Shown: positions 1 to 13,215 of the stretch, piece by piece
How the letters are laid out: each line of letters begins with the position of its first letter
How positions within the stretch are numbered: the stretch's first letter is position 1
NCBI RefSeq assembly: GCF_009389715.1
Contig: NW_024067676.1
Location: 811,501 to 875,500 of the forward strand
DNA: 64,000 nucleotides
Direction of reading: 5' to 3'
From: Phoenix dactylifera
Lineage: Eukaryota > Streptophyta > Magnoliopsida > Arecales > Arecaceae
The notes under the pieces: generated by a model
Database searches by the model: none
The model's input: only the letters and a program-made list of their open reading frames with translations
What the model was told of the DNA's origin: nothing
Made by a program: the position numbers and the translations under genes

Positions 1-462
1 TATCCATTGTTTGAGTGCACAGGCATAAATTAATGGTAGAAATGATTTTGACCTATGACAACATAACATTGCTTTGACACCCAAATTAATGCATGCTTCA
101 ATGATGACCTCTTTATCATACAGACCTAGCAGCACTTGGAAATAATTTTTTGCAATGAATTGTGTTTCTCAATATGCAATGCCAAGATCCAGTAAGAAAT
201 GCAAAATTTGACCAACATAACCTGGCAATCAGACCAATGACCTGAAACGAAAATAATCACAGAACCAATTACAAGATTGAAAAATACTGATAATTGCAGG
301 GGTTTAAAAGGATCCAACAGATATCAATTTTTATAGGTGTCAATTGACATGCAAAATGAAATTTTGAGATCACAACATGCTGGTAGCCCAACTAAAAAGC
401 ACTCAGGTAAAAGCAAATCCTTTCCATATCAAAAGATCTCTAATGCCTAAAAGCTGCAATGT
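1..462. other. Sequence downstream of RPS21, no gene seen
   Basis: AT-rich DNA at the left edge, just past the stop codon of the minus-strand RPS21 gene. The part next to position 462 should hold its 3' UTR. I see no coding exon or recognisable repeat further left; short open frames here have no family resemblance. Confidence 0.5.
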
Positions 463-3400
463 TTATTGCTGCCTGACTTCAACTTTCTTCTTTTGCCAAA
501 GTCTATCCAGAGCACCGTCAGCATCTCCCTGTAAAACAGAATGCAATATAAGATTCACATAACTGTACAGATGGAAAGTCTAGACACATAAAGCAGCAAA
601 TTCATCATTTGATCAAGTGAACTACGACAAGAAGTCAAGTTGCACTTCAGTTGGCCTCTGCTGATCTCAGGAATTTCTTATGTAAAAGAACAGAAATTGA
701 CCAGTTTTTTTTTCTTTAAAAAAAAATATGAAAAGATGGCCTTAAGTGTTACATGCCTGCACGGTTGCAGACTCTCTAGATGGACCATTGTATTGCTTGC
801 CATGACAACTAGGGCACATATCATGGATTTGATTTTGGTGGCGCTATAAATGTTGAAAATGGAAGATAGATCAAAACCGTTATAATGGTCGTTGAAATAT
901 TTAATCAACATTCTTACAAAACTATGGGAATTACGCAATGCCAATATTGCATTCTCTTCAGGTGATTCTACTTTTAAATCTTTATTGATTGTTAAAACCT
1001 TCGCACATGCTGATTTACCGGTGTTTATTATACCTCTTCGCATGTAAGATGAACTAAATGATATTATTTATTATGTGTCATAATCAAATAAACTATAAGA
1101 CAATAAAATTGCAACAGATGCATTCAATCAATATGAGGGAGGTATTACCTGATCAGGTCTAAACTACCAAGTGAAATGTGAGAGGTGTTCATAAGCATAA
1201 GAGTAGGAATAGAGGCAAGAAGGATGCAAAGTAAAGAAGGGGAGAGAAGGAGAGGCGTCATCAAGCCAAGCAAATTAGGGGACAGACAAGGATGGAAGTC
1301 ATTAAGCAACTGAGTTGAGTTGGGCTGCAACTATTTCATAGGAACACCATCATTTATGTTTCCTTTCAATTACTGCTTCTGGTACATCTCATATTGATTT
1401 CCAAAGTATCCAAAAATAGCAATCTAGGCTTTATTTCTTCAAAGATATTTTAAGAAAACTATTAATTGAAAAAACATGAGAACAAATAGATGTTAGTTTA
1501 TTCAATGTGTATCTTTATTACTATTATGATTAGGATGATCTCATCAATGTTAAATAAGCCAGAAAGAAAGGGATTACTAAAGCATGAGTAAGAAGAATTA
1601 AGTTGGTTTATCTTCGAATATTAGGCCAATGATTCCCAAGGTAAAAAAAAAAAGCAAGACTTCATTGTCGTTGCGGATAAGGTTGGCAGTGCCACCGAAG
1701 ATTTTGTAAACAAGCCAACTATTAAAGACCAACGTAACCCTCATAAAATTCAAATATTAAGTATTTAAGATTCAACAATTTACTAATAGAAGAAGGTATG
1801 AACAAACACTGTATTATTCCAAAACTTAAAAAAAAAAGAAGCAGAAGAGCAGCAGTTGCAGTAAATGCAATGTATGTACCAAGCCTATCCTATCTCTCAA
1901 AATTCCAATAATGGTCCAAATCTAACATTCGCCTCGAAAGTATAATAGCACAAGCTTTCATGAAAAACCACATGGTTTCATGAATATCAACAATATCATT
2001 GTCTCTTGCTTTCAGAGGATTTTTCTATCATTTGTTCAACTTTTCCTCCATTGGGTCCATGTGATCACATGAAGGTCCAATGCGAAAATTGAGGAAAGAA
2101 AAGCTTTCAGGGGGGCATCATAATAGACATGAAAAACAAAAACCTTTCTGGTTGGATTATTCACTTGTGAATTGAATCTGATTATCATCATTCATTTCTT
2201 CTATCTTCAAGTGGGAAATTTGATAGGGCTGAAAGCGGATCAGATTATATCTGACCGTATCCATTTTTATATCCGATTCGGGTCGGATTTGGAAACTGTT
2301 TTTTTGGTCCGATCGGATACGAATCTGGATAGTCCATTCAAAAATCTCCCAGATACGGATACGGATGCGGATACACCTGATTTTTCCAAATTCGGATCTA
2401 AATCCAGATATCCGTATAATAAGGATAAGTGAAAAGAAGAAGTTTAAGTTAAGTTAAGGCTCAAACCTCTTGTTTATCCATTTCGTCCCTCTTTCCTCTT
2501 CTTCGTCTTCAAGCAACTAGGGTCTCGAGGATCCCATCCACTTTCTAGTTTCCACACGGTGATTGCAAACCAGCGACAGCCGTGAGACGCCTTGGAGGCG
2601 CCATAGATCCCGTCTACTTCGATAATGAGCAACTTTGAGCGGTATATCCTTTATGAAATTATTAGTTTTTTATTATTGATAAATGTTTGTCAAAATTATT
2701 TTTTTTATTGAATCCTTCTTTTATGAGTCTTCATTACTAGTTTTCATCATTGAATTTGCTCAAATTTGATTAATATCCAAAAAAAGTATCCGATTTACAT
2801 CCGTATTCGAATAAAAAAATCTGAATATGTTTAATATCCGATTCGTATCAACATCTGTTTATAACAAATATGCATGTGCTTAATATCTGATTCGTATTCG
2901 TTTCCGTTTAGAACAAATATGGACATTAATTTAGATATCTGTTTAATATCGGTATCCATATTCGTTGAAAAATATGGATACATCAATATCCGATCTGTTT
3001 TCAGCCCTAAAATTTGATGTTAAATGTATTTATCAGCATTTCTGTTTGTGCAGTGTCAGAATCTGTGAGGACAAAGAATTTAGTTGATGCAGAGTTTTCA
3101 TGAAAACACTTGATCCTTGTTTCCAGCATTTATCATTATTCTATTACCACATTTTTATCATCATAGCAAGTACAAATCAAATGCTAACAAACTACAACAA
3201 GATGTACACGATTTCAGGTGAAAAATCAGAAATGTGGAAAGAGAAAAGAAGAAATTACTAAATTAAAAGGTAAAAATCAATAAATTCAGCAATCTCAACG
3301 GTCAGTACAGATTTGCATATCTTATAATTCAAGGTGATATGCTGACTTCGCATCAAAATTTTCTGCTGACCTCATAACGTCAGCAATGTACTTATTTTTA

Positions 3401-3924
3401 CAAATGACCAACAGGCATAATGTAACATAAGTCTATAGCTTTCCTGGGTAGAAAAGTTGCTTTTGAAGCCATCAATCATCTTTCATAGAATAAAGATTTC
3501 TAACAATGTCATGGAACTATCAAGTCAAAATTAAAAAACAATGCAACTCTGCCAGCTTCAAACAGTACAGCACTCCTAACTAAAAAGAAAAAATTACAGG
3601 AAAAGGATGCAGACCTGAGCACGGATGAAGCCGCTGAGTGCGAAAGTGGTAAACTGGCCAGTGTACAGCCCACTCTCATCCAAATGTCCAATGTTAATCT
3701 GGACTGATGCATGGTCCTTCGCAGTGATAAGTCTATTTGTTGCCGAACTACAAGAACAAATGTTCAAGAATTAAACATCAATAAGTGGTCAGCTAATATA
3801 TGAATTGAGATAAACTGACAACAAAGAAACAACTAAAAGTTAAGTTATGCGAAGGTGATCCCCTCAAGATATACCATTTCCTCGGGATGTACAAATCCAT
3901 CATCTTGCCCTCCTCGTTCTGCAT
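463..3924 (-). CDS. RPS21: 40S ribosomal protein S21 (eS21), 3 coding exons
   Basis: A structural protein of the small cytosolic ribosomal subunit. The coding exons on the minus strand are 3924-3875, 3747-3615 and 528-463. They join in phase with GT/AG borders to 82 residues, the usual eS21 length. Exon 1 gives [16 protein letters not shown] and is completed across the intron by [18 protein letters not shown]. Exon 2 ends with ALSGFIRAQ. Exon 3 gives [20 protein letters not shown] and one more Q before the stop. The start is the conserved MQNEEG methionine. A non-coding leader exon (about 4870-4831) is spliced to 3973, so the 5' UTR contains an intron. The second coding intron is about 3.1 kb, long for this gene, and carries a hAT-like insertion at 2224-3009; I recognise nothing else in it. 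Every coding exon is intact, so the gene looks functional. Confidence 0.95.
2224..3009. mobile_element. Non-autonomous hAT-like transposon in RPS21 intron 2
   Basis: The element opens with TAGGGCTGAAAGCGGATC, and its other end reads TAGGGCTGAAAACAGATC on the opposite strand, so the terminal inverted repeats match with few differences. It is flanked by a perfect 8-bp direct repeat, AAATTTGA, at 2216-2223 and 3010-3017. An 8-bp target duplication and a TAGGG-type terminus are hallmarks of the hAT superfamily. The subterminal regions are full of short GGATAC / ATATCCG motifs in both orientations, as hAT transposase-binding regions often are. No transposase frame is visible in its 786 bp, so it would depend on an autonomous relative. 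The perfect duplication suggests a fairly recent insertion. Confidence 0.85.
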
Positions 3925-4830
3925 CTTGTTGGTGAATTTGGTTGGACAGCAGCGTATAGAACAAAGAAATAGCCTGAAAGAAAAGAGAACAAAAACCTTC
4001 ACATCAAAATTACCACAGGAAGATGAAAAATACTCATTTGACAATTTCAACATGATTTTTTTTTGAAAGTCACATTCCACTGCAGGACTCTTTTTTTTCA
4101 ACATTTTATAAGAATTGCATAAAATCAAAATGATCGATCAAAAGAAATAGAGAAAAAAATTTTTTAATAGCTTATTTGATAAAGATTAAGAATGAATTTC
4201 AAGATATAAAATGCCATATATATCTGTAATAGTGGCAAAAAGAAACCGGCAATCATTTTTAACTAGGGCAAAAGGAATCACCCAAGCAGAAAAAAAATAA
4301 GGGAAAAATATAGCTATAACTAATAGAACATCAAGACAAGGTCGACTAAAGATCCCCAAATTCTCTCACTTCTACTGTGCCAAAATGATAATAATTTTTA
4401 CAGAAACGCCAAAACCAAAACCAACCCAGATTTTGGTAAAGATAACATCTAGCGTTAGGAACAAGAAATTAGCAATCTACGTGTCTGAAAACTGGCCCCA
4501 AAACATCGATAAGTTTATAGGGTGAAAAGGAACAATAAAACAAAAAATTAATAGACGCTAACACCGGTCAACTAAGAAAAAAAAATTTGATGTAAAACTA
4601 AGAAATTTTGATTTCTAACATTTCCAAACAACAACCAACCAAACAAATGTCATAACAGATTAAAAAAAATTGGGAAAACATGACGATGGAACAAGCAGGT
4701 AAGCGAAAAGTATCAGAAAATAGCAAAAGAAATCGCGGATCAGGGAAGGCCTACGCCTAAAAAAAAGCTCTCTAAGACTATAGGGCAAAGTTAGGAACAA
4801 TGGAAGCTCGGCATTGAGATGAATTCGTAC

Positions 4831-4945
4831 CTGAGAGGAGGAGAACGCGAGGACGACGACGGGAGGACGCGGCGAAGTCTTTCGAGCTAATTATATATAG
4901 TCGCTCCAAACCCTAGGGTTCTGCGAGGGGGGGTTGGGCTAAGAC
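4831..4945 (-). promoter_or_regulatory. RPS21 promoter and leader exon: TATA box, telo-box, site II
   Basis: Read on the minus strand, TATATATAA lies at about 4899-4891, roughly 30 bp before the leader exon, which ends at 4831 with the donor CTCTCAG/GTACG. Upstream are a telo-box (AAACCCTA at 4908-4915, within the palindrome AACCCTAGGGTT) and a site II element (TGGGCT at 4935-4940). Telo-box plus TGGGCY is the known pairing that drives ribosomal protein genes in dividing plant cells, which supports the RPS21 call. The exact start of transcription is inferred. Confidence 0.7.
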
Positions 4946-6080
4946 CCGATTTGTAACGGAAGTTAGACCCCGGATCGGGCGCGAGTTCCTAACTAACCCT
5001 AAGCTCCAATATTTTGGCAGAAGAAAAATCAAACTGGACTCTAATTGAAGAAATAATTAAAAACTGAATTTTCTGACATATAATTTTTTTTTAAATATAA
5101 AATTATATGAATGCTCCTATAAAATTATTATTTACATATATATATTTTTATAAATATTTTTTCATATCTATGTACTAAATTTTTTTTAATAATTATTAAT
5201 TTTAAATCGCTAATTTTTTTTACAGTGCCAGCTTCGCTTTCTTTTCATGAGTACCTCCATCTTTTGGTTATCTCAAAGTCAATTTCGACGGCGGCATATA
5301 TCGGCGGATGGAGTGTATGGTGGAGTGGGCTTTGTGATCAGAGATCATCTTGATAGGATGATAATGGTAGGAGGTCGGCGCACCATCGGTTGGACCGTCA
5401 TTAAGATGGAGCTTTGAGCCGTCTGGAAGGTATTTCTTTTGTAAGAAGAGTTCTTGGAGTGGACAAGGTTCACCTTGAGGGGGACTTCTCCACGATGATC
5501 GATCGGATGCGGAGAGTGGATCGTTATGGGGACGGTCACTCGTTGATCAGTAAGACTTGCAAAATGGTCAGGAAAATAGAGTCCTTTCAAGCAGCATATG
5601 TATTTCGGAAAGCAAACAGAGCTGTAGATTGAGTTGCCTCCTTCGTTGTTCGGTACTCCAGAGATTTCATCTAGACCATGATCGATGAGATTCTTTCTCC
5701 ATTGTATTATTTTTTTTTCTTTTGACTTGGCTGGTTGTACCCATTTAAGAGCTATGTGAAACGCATTTTCTCCGAAAATAAATAAATAAATAAATATTTT
5801 ATAAAAATATATATGTAAATATTAATTTTGAAAAAAATATTAATCTAAATTTTAATATTTAGATGGATATATATAATTTTTTTAAAAAAAAATTAACAAA
5901 AGGTTCCCATCTATTTTTCCGCTGACGATCGCCTTGTACGGTTCTTCTTTCGTTTCCGGACCTCGTTTCTCGTTCGAGTCGGGGGTGGGGGGTGGCGGAG
6001 AAACTAATGACCATGGCGAACATTTCGAAGCCCTCTTTCCCACTTCTTCTGCGACTAAATCAACTCTCCCTCTCCCTCCC
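4946..6080. other. Divergent intergenic region between RPS21 and BADC
   Basis: The two genes face away from each other across about 1.2 kb. The middle is occupied by a truncated LINE (5270-5798). The flanks at 5050-5220 and 5800-5900 are very AT-rich with poly-T/poly-A tracts and show no gene. The part after 5920 becomes C/T-rich and belongs to the BADC promoter. Confidence 0.6.
5270..5798 (+). mobile_element. 5'-truncated L1-type LINE, RNase H tail
   Basis: Translation in more than one frame gives the C-terminal RNase H-like domain found in plant L1-type LINEs: KVNFDGG, then GGVGFVIRDHLDRM, then VHLEGDFSTMIDRMRR, then FRKANRAVD. The last is the typical end of this domain (usually FRxAN..AD.LA). 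The reverse transcriptase and endonuclease are absent, as expected for a 5'-truncated copy. The 3' end is a tail of AAATA-type repeats at about 5777-5798. The reading frame is interrupted, so the copy is dead. Confidence 0.75.
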
Positions 6081-6087
6081 TATAAAT
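6081..6087 (+). promoter_or_regulatory. Probable TATA box of BADC
   Basis: TATAAAT sits in C/T-rich DNA 77 bp before the BADC start codon, a spacing that leaves a short C/T-rich leader as is common in plant genes. No better TATA candidate is present between 5920 and 6160. Confidence 0.55.
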
Positions 6088-6163
6088 CCATCTCGCGCTC
6101 GGCCATCTCCTCTTCCATCCTCCATTCATCTCTTTAGCTTCCCCAATCTGTCCTCTTTTCTCC

Positions 6164-9100
6164 ATGGAATCCGCTGTGGTTCTCCGATCCTTCCAAGGTA
6201 ATGTCTCTTTCCTCGCCATTTTGTTCCTCGTCTCTTCGCCATTATGTCATTTCTTGAATCCTTGTTACTTAAGTTGGATTTCTTGTTATTTTCTCGTCTC
6301 GGGCTTAGGATCCGGTGGTTGAATTCTGCTCGTGATGTTTCTGAGTTTATTTAGTAAGATTTTCTTTGTATCCCTTTTTTTTTCTAAAATTCAGATCGCA
6401 TGTCCTTAGTCTGGACCGCGAAGGCGCAAACTCTTACAGGGGGTAGAGATTTTGCCCTAATTTTGAAATATAATCTTTTATGTGTTGATTTTGGTGGCAG
6501 AGCAAGAATTTTACTGGTGGGAGGGAAATTGTTAAGCATGATCTAGCTGAAACTAGCGTAATTTATCTTAAAATTGGAAGCATGATGTTACGGACGTTCC
6601 TTACGATGAGCAATAAGAAAAGTGGCTTTAGTTGCAATTCGATGAGGCATTCTTGAACTTCTGAAGATGTTAGGTAATCTAAGTGGTAGATACAAAACGG
6701 GGTTTGATGCATCCTGTGTGTAGATTGACAATGTCATTTTCTCTCAAGCATTTCAAATTTATAAACTAACACATGTAAAGCACTCCAAAAGATATCATTT
6801 TATATCACGCAGTCACAATCAGTAAAAGAAAGGGTGCTTGTGGTTCCATAATGCTTTGCTGGCTTGTAGCTTTTGCCTTGGAGATGAATGCCTTTTCCCA
6901 TATTGAAGCTGGCAGTCTTCTCTGTTTCCGTTGGTTCTTTCCAAGCTGAAAGGAATCTAGAGGGTTGCCCTTGAGTTTTTAAAGCCAGGCCTCTTTCATG
7001 AATCGAACACCAATTCCAAGTGTTGACATCAGGTTAAGAACACAGTATTCTGTAGCTTTGATGGATTGGAACTTGATTTGTTCAGACTCCCTATATAAAT
7101 GGAAATATCAGATTAGGCTTGATGATGTCTGGTATTTACCATAAAGGTAAGAATAATAAAGAAATGGATTTAGCTTGAATTCCTTTCCAATTGCATACTA
7201 TAGTAGTTGGGATATTTTAAGGAAATTCTTATTGCCCCTTATCTGAAAAGAAAGTGGATAGATTACTAGTGGTTACAGTATGTCAGCTCGCCGAGGTCCA
7301 GCTGTTGTAGAAAACAGGGAGTTGCATTTGAAATCATGGTCTTCGTTACTTGCACTTTCTCTGTTATAAACTGATTGCCAAACTACATTACTTGGTTTAG
7401 AGAAGTTATGATTGAGTTTCCTTGATTTATCTTGAATTATGTGGTGTCTAATATGCATCGAGTTGAATGGTTATGGTCAGATCTCATTCATATGATATCA
7501 CAAGTTGGATTTGCAATGATATAAAATAAAAATGGGCAATTGTTGGAAAAAAAAGGTCTCTTTAGTCATGCTTACCTTATGAACCCATTGCAATATCCAT
7601 TTCTTTACTGTGGTCAATGGAGATTTTGCCAAGCAATAACCTAGCACTAAATGTCACTTGCTTCTGTATTATCTGTTAGTGCTTGTAAAAGTTTGAGTCA
7701 TGAGTTTGTTGGTATGTTCTTCTAAGGTGAATTGTTCTTTACTGATCACCCAGCTTTGCTTGTCTATGGCTTATTCTGCTCTACTTCATCATGGATGAAA
7801 AGTAATACTTGTTAATATATTTTTCCTTGTTATTATTAGGTTCCCTGCAGCCAACTCCATATGCACATTCTTTTCTTCGAAAGCCTGCTGCAGTTCATAT
7901 TTGCAGAGCTGCTTCAAAAAAATCTTCATTTTGGAGACTTCATGTGGAAGGGTGGAGAAACTTCTCAACAATGGCTAAGAAGCGACCATCACTTTTGTCT
8001 GTAAAGGCTTCAGAAACTACATCAGCCATGACTGCTGATGGTAAGTTAGCTTCAACTATATTCCTAATTTCGAATTGTCTTTTGCTAATCAAGTGCAGGA
8101 ACATTTTTACTGAGTCATTTTGGTTGGCTAGAACATGATAGGTTGCATCTTTCTGTAACTTATGAATAGTTTCTTTTTTCTGAAAAAGTGGTAAAGAGTT
8201 TCCAATTAGCTATCTGCTACTATTCTTATAATTGCTCATTTTCAGTAACGAGGGAATCTCTCTCTCTCTCTCTCTCTCTCTGTGTGCGCGCGCGCGCGCG
8301 CTCGCGAAGTTTCAATGGAGGTTCCCATAATGATATTAGATTTTGAAGTTGCCAAGGGAAGATCCATATGTCCTGTGAAAAAGGGTTGTATTATTCATGA
8401 TGCTTCTTGCCTTTGAGAGTAATGCTCAAATTTTATGGGCAAAATGCCGAAGCATTGCGTTTCTGTAGGCTTGATGATTAGTTGCTCCACAAACAGTCTT
8501 TCGATAAAGAGCATCAACTTACCAAGATCACCCTACTTTCTTTGCTTTTGTAATATGAACCTGGAGATTATAACCAAACAGATTTGAACTACACAAAATG
8601 GTTTTCTTTCTTAATTATTCAAGCAGTAATAGCATAAGAACTATATTAATTACAGGCATCACGAGTTCTCCCTCCTCCTTTCAGTTTTGCTTGTTACGCA
8701 TATAGAAATTTTTGCAATTAAAATGGATGTTATCATACTGTTACATGCGCAACCATATCAGAAAACTTTTAGATTTGTGATCTCAGTCAAACTTGAATCA
8801 TACATAAAACTTAAATTAGACAAGAAATGGGTCTAGGAGTTTTTGGGTTAAAGCTATTCTTATTTATAAATAATCTTAAAAGTTAAATTTCAATGTATAA
8901 CTTTGCACATTGCTTAAGATAGCTGAATGAGATTTTTCTTCCTTATATTTATAATAAAGCTAGTTATTAATGTTGATTATATTATTGTGTTCATTATATG
9001 CCACACCAGCACCTAAACTTAGCAAGGGCAGCTATGTCTTTGGATGCAGCTGACGAGAGCTTGCAAGGGGCAATACAGAAGATAAATGCTCAGAATTCAA

Positions 9101-12100
9101 CATTTCCAAATGGGTTTGAGGTCCAATCTACGATTCTCTTGTTTTTCCATTGGACCAAGATTTCAGTGTGCCACTGACTTTATTTTAGATGCAAAAGTAC
9201 TTTATATTATCTTTGTCTATAATTTATTGTGTTTAAAACTTTTTAAAGAGAAAAAAAAACATGGACTTTTAGGTGACTTAGGCTTGAACAAAAAAGAAGC
9301 AATTTAGTAGCCGGTATACAAAAATGATCTGCTTTAGATGTTCGCTGTAGATTTTTGAGACCCAACTGGGTCAACCTGTTTGACACTTTACCCATCAGCT
9401 ATGATGGATCTGGTCGAGCTAAAACCGGCATTCAACATCAAGCTATTCGAACTGCTAACTCAAGATGTTCAACTATTCAAACTAGCCAAGTTAGCAGTTC
9501 ATTTGACCTGGACTGGATTGCTGAAAGGATTTTTTTTTTTCAAAAAAAGTCTACAGAAAAGAAACTCGAACTACTCCATTCTACTGTATACCTTGATCCA
9601 CTGATCTCTACTTCTTGGTCAAGGCAGTGGGGTTGACGAGGCCACCATCAATTAACCAAATTTGGCCATTGTCCTCCACTTCATCTCCTTCTTCTCTTCG
9701 TTTGTTGGACAAGTAGTGGTGCTGAAAGGTTGAGGTGGCAGGTCAAATGGTTAAGGTTGGGCTACTGCCTAGAGATGAGTTGAAGTTGAGGTGGCAATTT
9801 GAAGGGGGATGGGCCAAAGATGAGATGAGGTGGCAGCTCTGAAGTGGAGTTGAGGTAGTAGCTCCAAAGGATGGCCGGTGTGGGGTTAGAGGGAGGTTGC
9901 GATAGTGGGGCCCTTTACCATGATTGTAACCATGATGAACAAGTCCAATCCCTGCTAATGAGGTGTCTTTATTAATTCAGTTTCGCTGCACATTTCAGAT
10001 CAAAACTTATATCCTTTGTTAGTGCAAGCTTTGCTACATACTTTCTTGCTATGTTCGTCCAGCATCTTTTGGTCTGTTTTGTTCCTTCTCTAACCATTTC
10101 ACACAAACTGAAGCCTTGTCCTAATTGGGGACAACTCTGTTTTCTCATGCACATGAGCATTCTATATGAACTCTTCTCCATGTCTTACTACACCACAAAC
10201 AACTCATTAGAGTGAGAATTGACATGAAATGCAATAAAATATAATATGGACTTGATATGCTTGATCTGATGCTAAATACCCATACATACTAACATGTTAA
10301 CCTTCCAAATGCTGAGCTTTGTTTTTCATACTGCTGTTAACATAAGCAATTTTTCTTTTGGATTTCATTTTCCAATTCATGCAATTCTTTTTTCAGTGAT
10401 TACTAATGATCTGTAAAAAAACAAAGCACTTGCACTTCCTCTTCCTCAAGATGTTTCTCAAGCTCAATTGTCAATTTAGGAGTTGTTATTTACATTGAAG
10501 TTCAAAGTTATAAGATCAAATTTCAATGTCAAACACTGAAGATAGTCTAAACAATTGAGCCAATGGTGGCAATGCCGCTTCACTTGTCTGCACCAGCATG
10601 GCTGTCCTTTCTCACTTACAAGGACAATATGCTGGTCATGTGCTAATATTGTCCTTAAATAAACATATATGATATATTTGTAACAAAATGCCTTGAGGAT
10701 GCTGATAAACTGTGCAATTGCACTAGAGGCTTGACATTCAGGTGGTTTCTACATACACTTTGGCCAATGACTTTAATGTAGAATTAAATGCTCATTGGCC
10801 AAAGTGTAGACCAGAGATCGACTGCTGTTCTCACTTGTTCCACTATAAAAGCTGCCTCATTTCAGTTATAAGTGTATGGGCTGTTCATTTACCTGGTATT
10901 ATTTATAGTAATGCCTTCAGTTATTTATATATTTTGAAAATTTAAACTTTTTTCTACAATTGTACTTACCTCATATATTTTTCCTTTTAAAATATAGCCA
11001 ACTAAGCTTTCCGCACCAAACACCAAATCCACATGATTGAAAGCACAAATGGGTTTCTTGTATACAAGCATGTCAGTGCATGTTCTGTAATGATGCTTGT
11101 GCCTATCAGCATCTGACTGTAGCTACCAGCCTGTAACTTGACCTACTGAGATATTAAAATGAAAAGGTAAGAAGAAATCATTGGCCTTTTGAGAGCTTTC
11201 CCACTGCAGATATCTGCCTATATCTTGAGCATATGACTTCTAGCCACCATATCTTTATTTCTTCTGGAGCAATTAGAAGGTACATTATACATGTTTTTCA
11301 GTTTATTCTGATCATTTTGATAACACTCTTCCTGTAACAAGCATACGTTGCACCTTATTGTTTACAAGAATTTTATCTATCCTATTTGATAATTTCAATT
11401 CAACTTGCTTGAGCCAACTTTGTATGTTATTATAGATTGCTCTTTGGACCTACTGTCTACTCTGTGATAATGCAAATCCTCTCTCTCTTTCTCTCTCTGT
11501 GCACTCCCCTCTTTGTGATTTTTTACATTCCCTTCAATTATATTTCTTATCAGAAGTCAATAATATCAGTTTCTTCTATCATGTGTGGGTGGTAAACATT
11601 GGCAAAGCTTTTTGTCTGGTCCATGATGAGGTGTTTTGATGACCAAAAAAAATATATTCTAGAATAAACTTCCTCAGACAAATCCTGTGCAATCAAAGGT
11701 CGCAATTGTGAAACTCTGTTTCACACTCAATCCTCCCTAGGTCCTCATCATATGCAAAGAGGTTTGTTTATATTCATGCACTTAGGCTGCAAGTTTGTTG
11801 AAACATATGGCTGAAACATAATAAATTTTTGCTCTCATTTCTTCTAAGTTTGTTTAATCATGATTTTAATTATCAATTCTTAGGCTCTATGCCATGGGTT
11901 TTGTTAATTTGTACTCAATGCATGCCTCAAATGGCTTGTTGTTTCTATTGCAGACATTCGTCCTGGAAGTGTGTGACCAGACAAATGTTGCAGAGCTAAA
12001 ACTAAAGGTATATTTGGAAGCAAGCATGGCAATTATAATTTTTCTTCAAATTGCATGATTGATCCTATTTGAATGATTGCTGCTGTAGCGAAAATCACTC

Positions 12101-13160
12101 TATACCTAGCCACTTCAAGTCCACAAAGACATTCTGCATCATGCGAATACAGTTGTTAACCTTCTTGACGTTAAGATGTAAGCCTATAATGTTAAGATTG
12201 CATGTACTTAAATGTTCATGGGGCTATTTAACTAGTCATGCCATTGACCTATCTGCTTATGCTTTTAACATTCATTACTAGAGTTAAGGATACATGATCC
12301 ATGACTTTTCTTTTACAGCATATCATGATTTTCATCTCAAAACCACCTATTTCAAGTATATTCATTTGCATGAATAAGTCCCTTGTAGTACTATCTAAGT
12401 GAATTTAATAAAAAAAGTAAATTCTTTTTCCTTTTTCTCCTGTTTGAGTTGCTGGTTGTTAATTGCGGAGTTATTGGTTCTTACTTCTTAGATTGTCTTT
12501 TTTTTCCTCTAGTGGGAATACAGGAAAAAGATTTCTTCAGAGCACATTTTTGCATCTTTTTTATTGCCCATGATCTCCCTATAAACCTGTTTCAAAGATT
12601 GTGCAAAGCTATGCGATTGACTCAGTTACTATAAAACTGCATGACAATCTAAGAATTAGGAATTGCCTGAAGATAATGTGATATTGTTGGACTTTAACAA
12701 TTCATTTTGTTTTTTGGTATCTTTAATTACATGAAGTTTTTAAATTTTGATGATCTTGTGCACGAGGTTATTTTATGGCCAATGAGCTGGAACTTGGAAC
12801 TAGGTTGAAATCTTTTAGTAGCAACAGTTATTAGTAGGCTGAACCCAGTGGAAGATTTGCTGCCAGAAACCTAAAAATGGGATCTTCTTGCATGAAATCA
12901 ACTACTATTGCAACTGATCCATTTTTTACAGCAAATTTCTGTATTTATTATTAAGCAATGAAGTTTATCTAGGCAAATGTCAGTAATCCTCTATGTCCTT
13001 GATCTGTTGCATAAATGATCCAGCTGATTCTGTATCTGGACAGACAATAAGTAGCTGCGATGGGCATTTGTAATTTTTAGCCTCAGATACCAAGATTCTA
13101 ATTTAGTTAAAAGAATTTAGTGTAATCATCTTTCATTTCTCTTTGGAATTTTGGAATATT

Positions 13161-13215
<55 letters not shown>

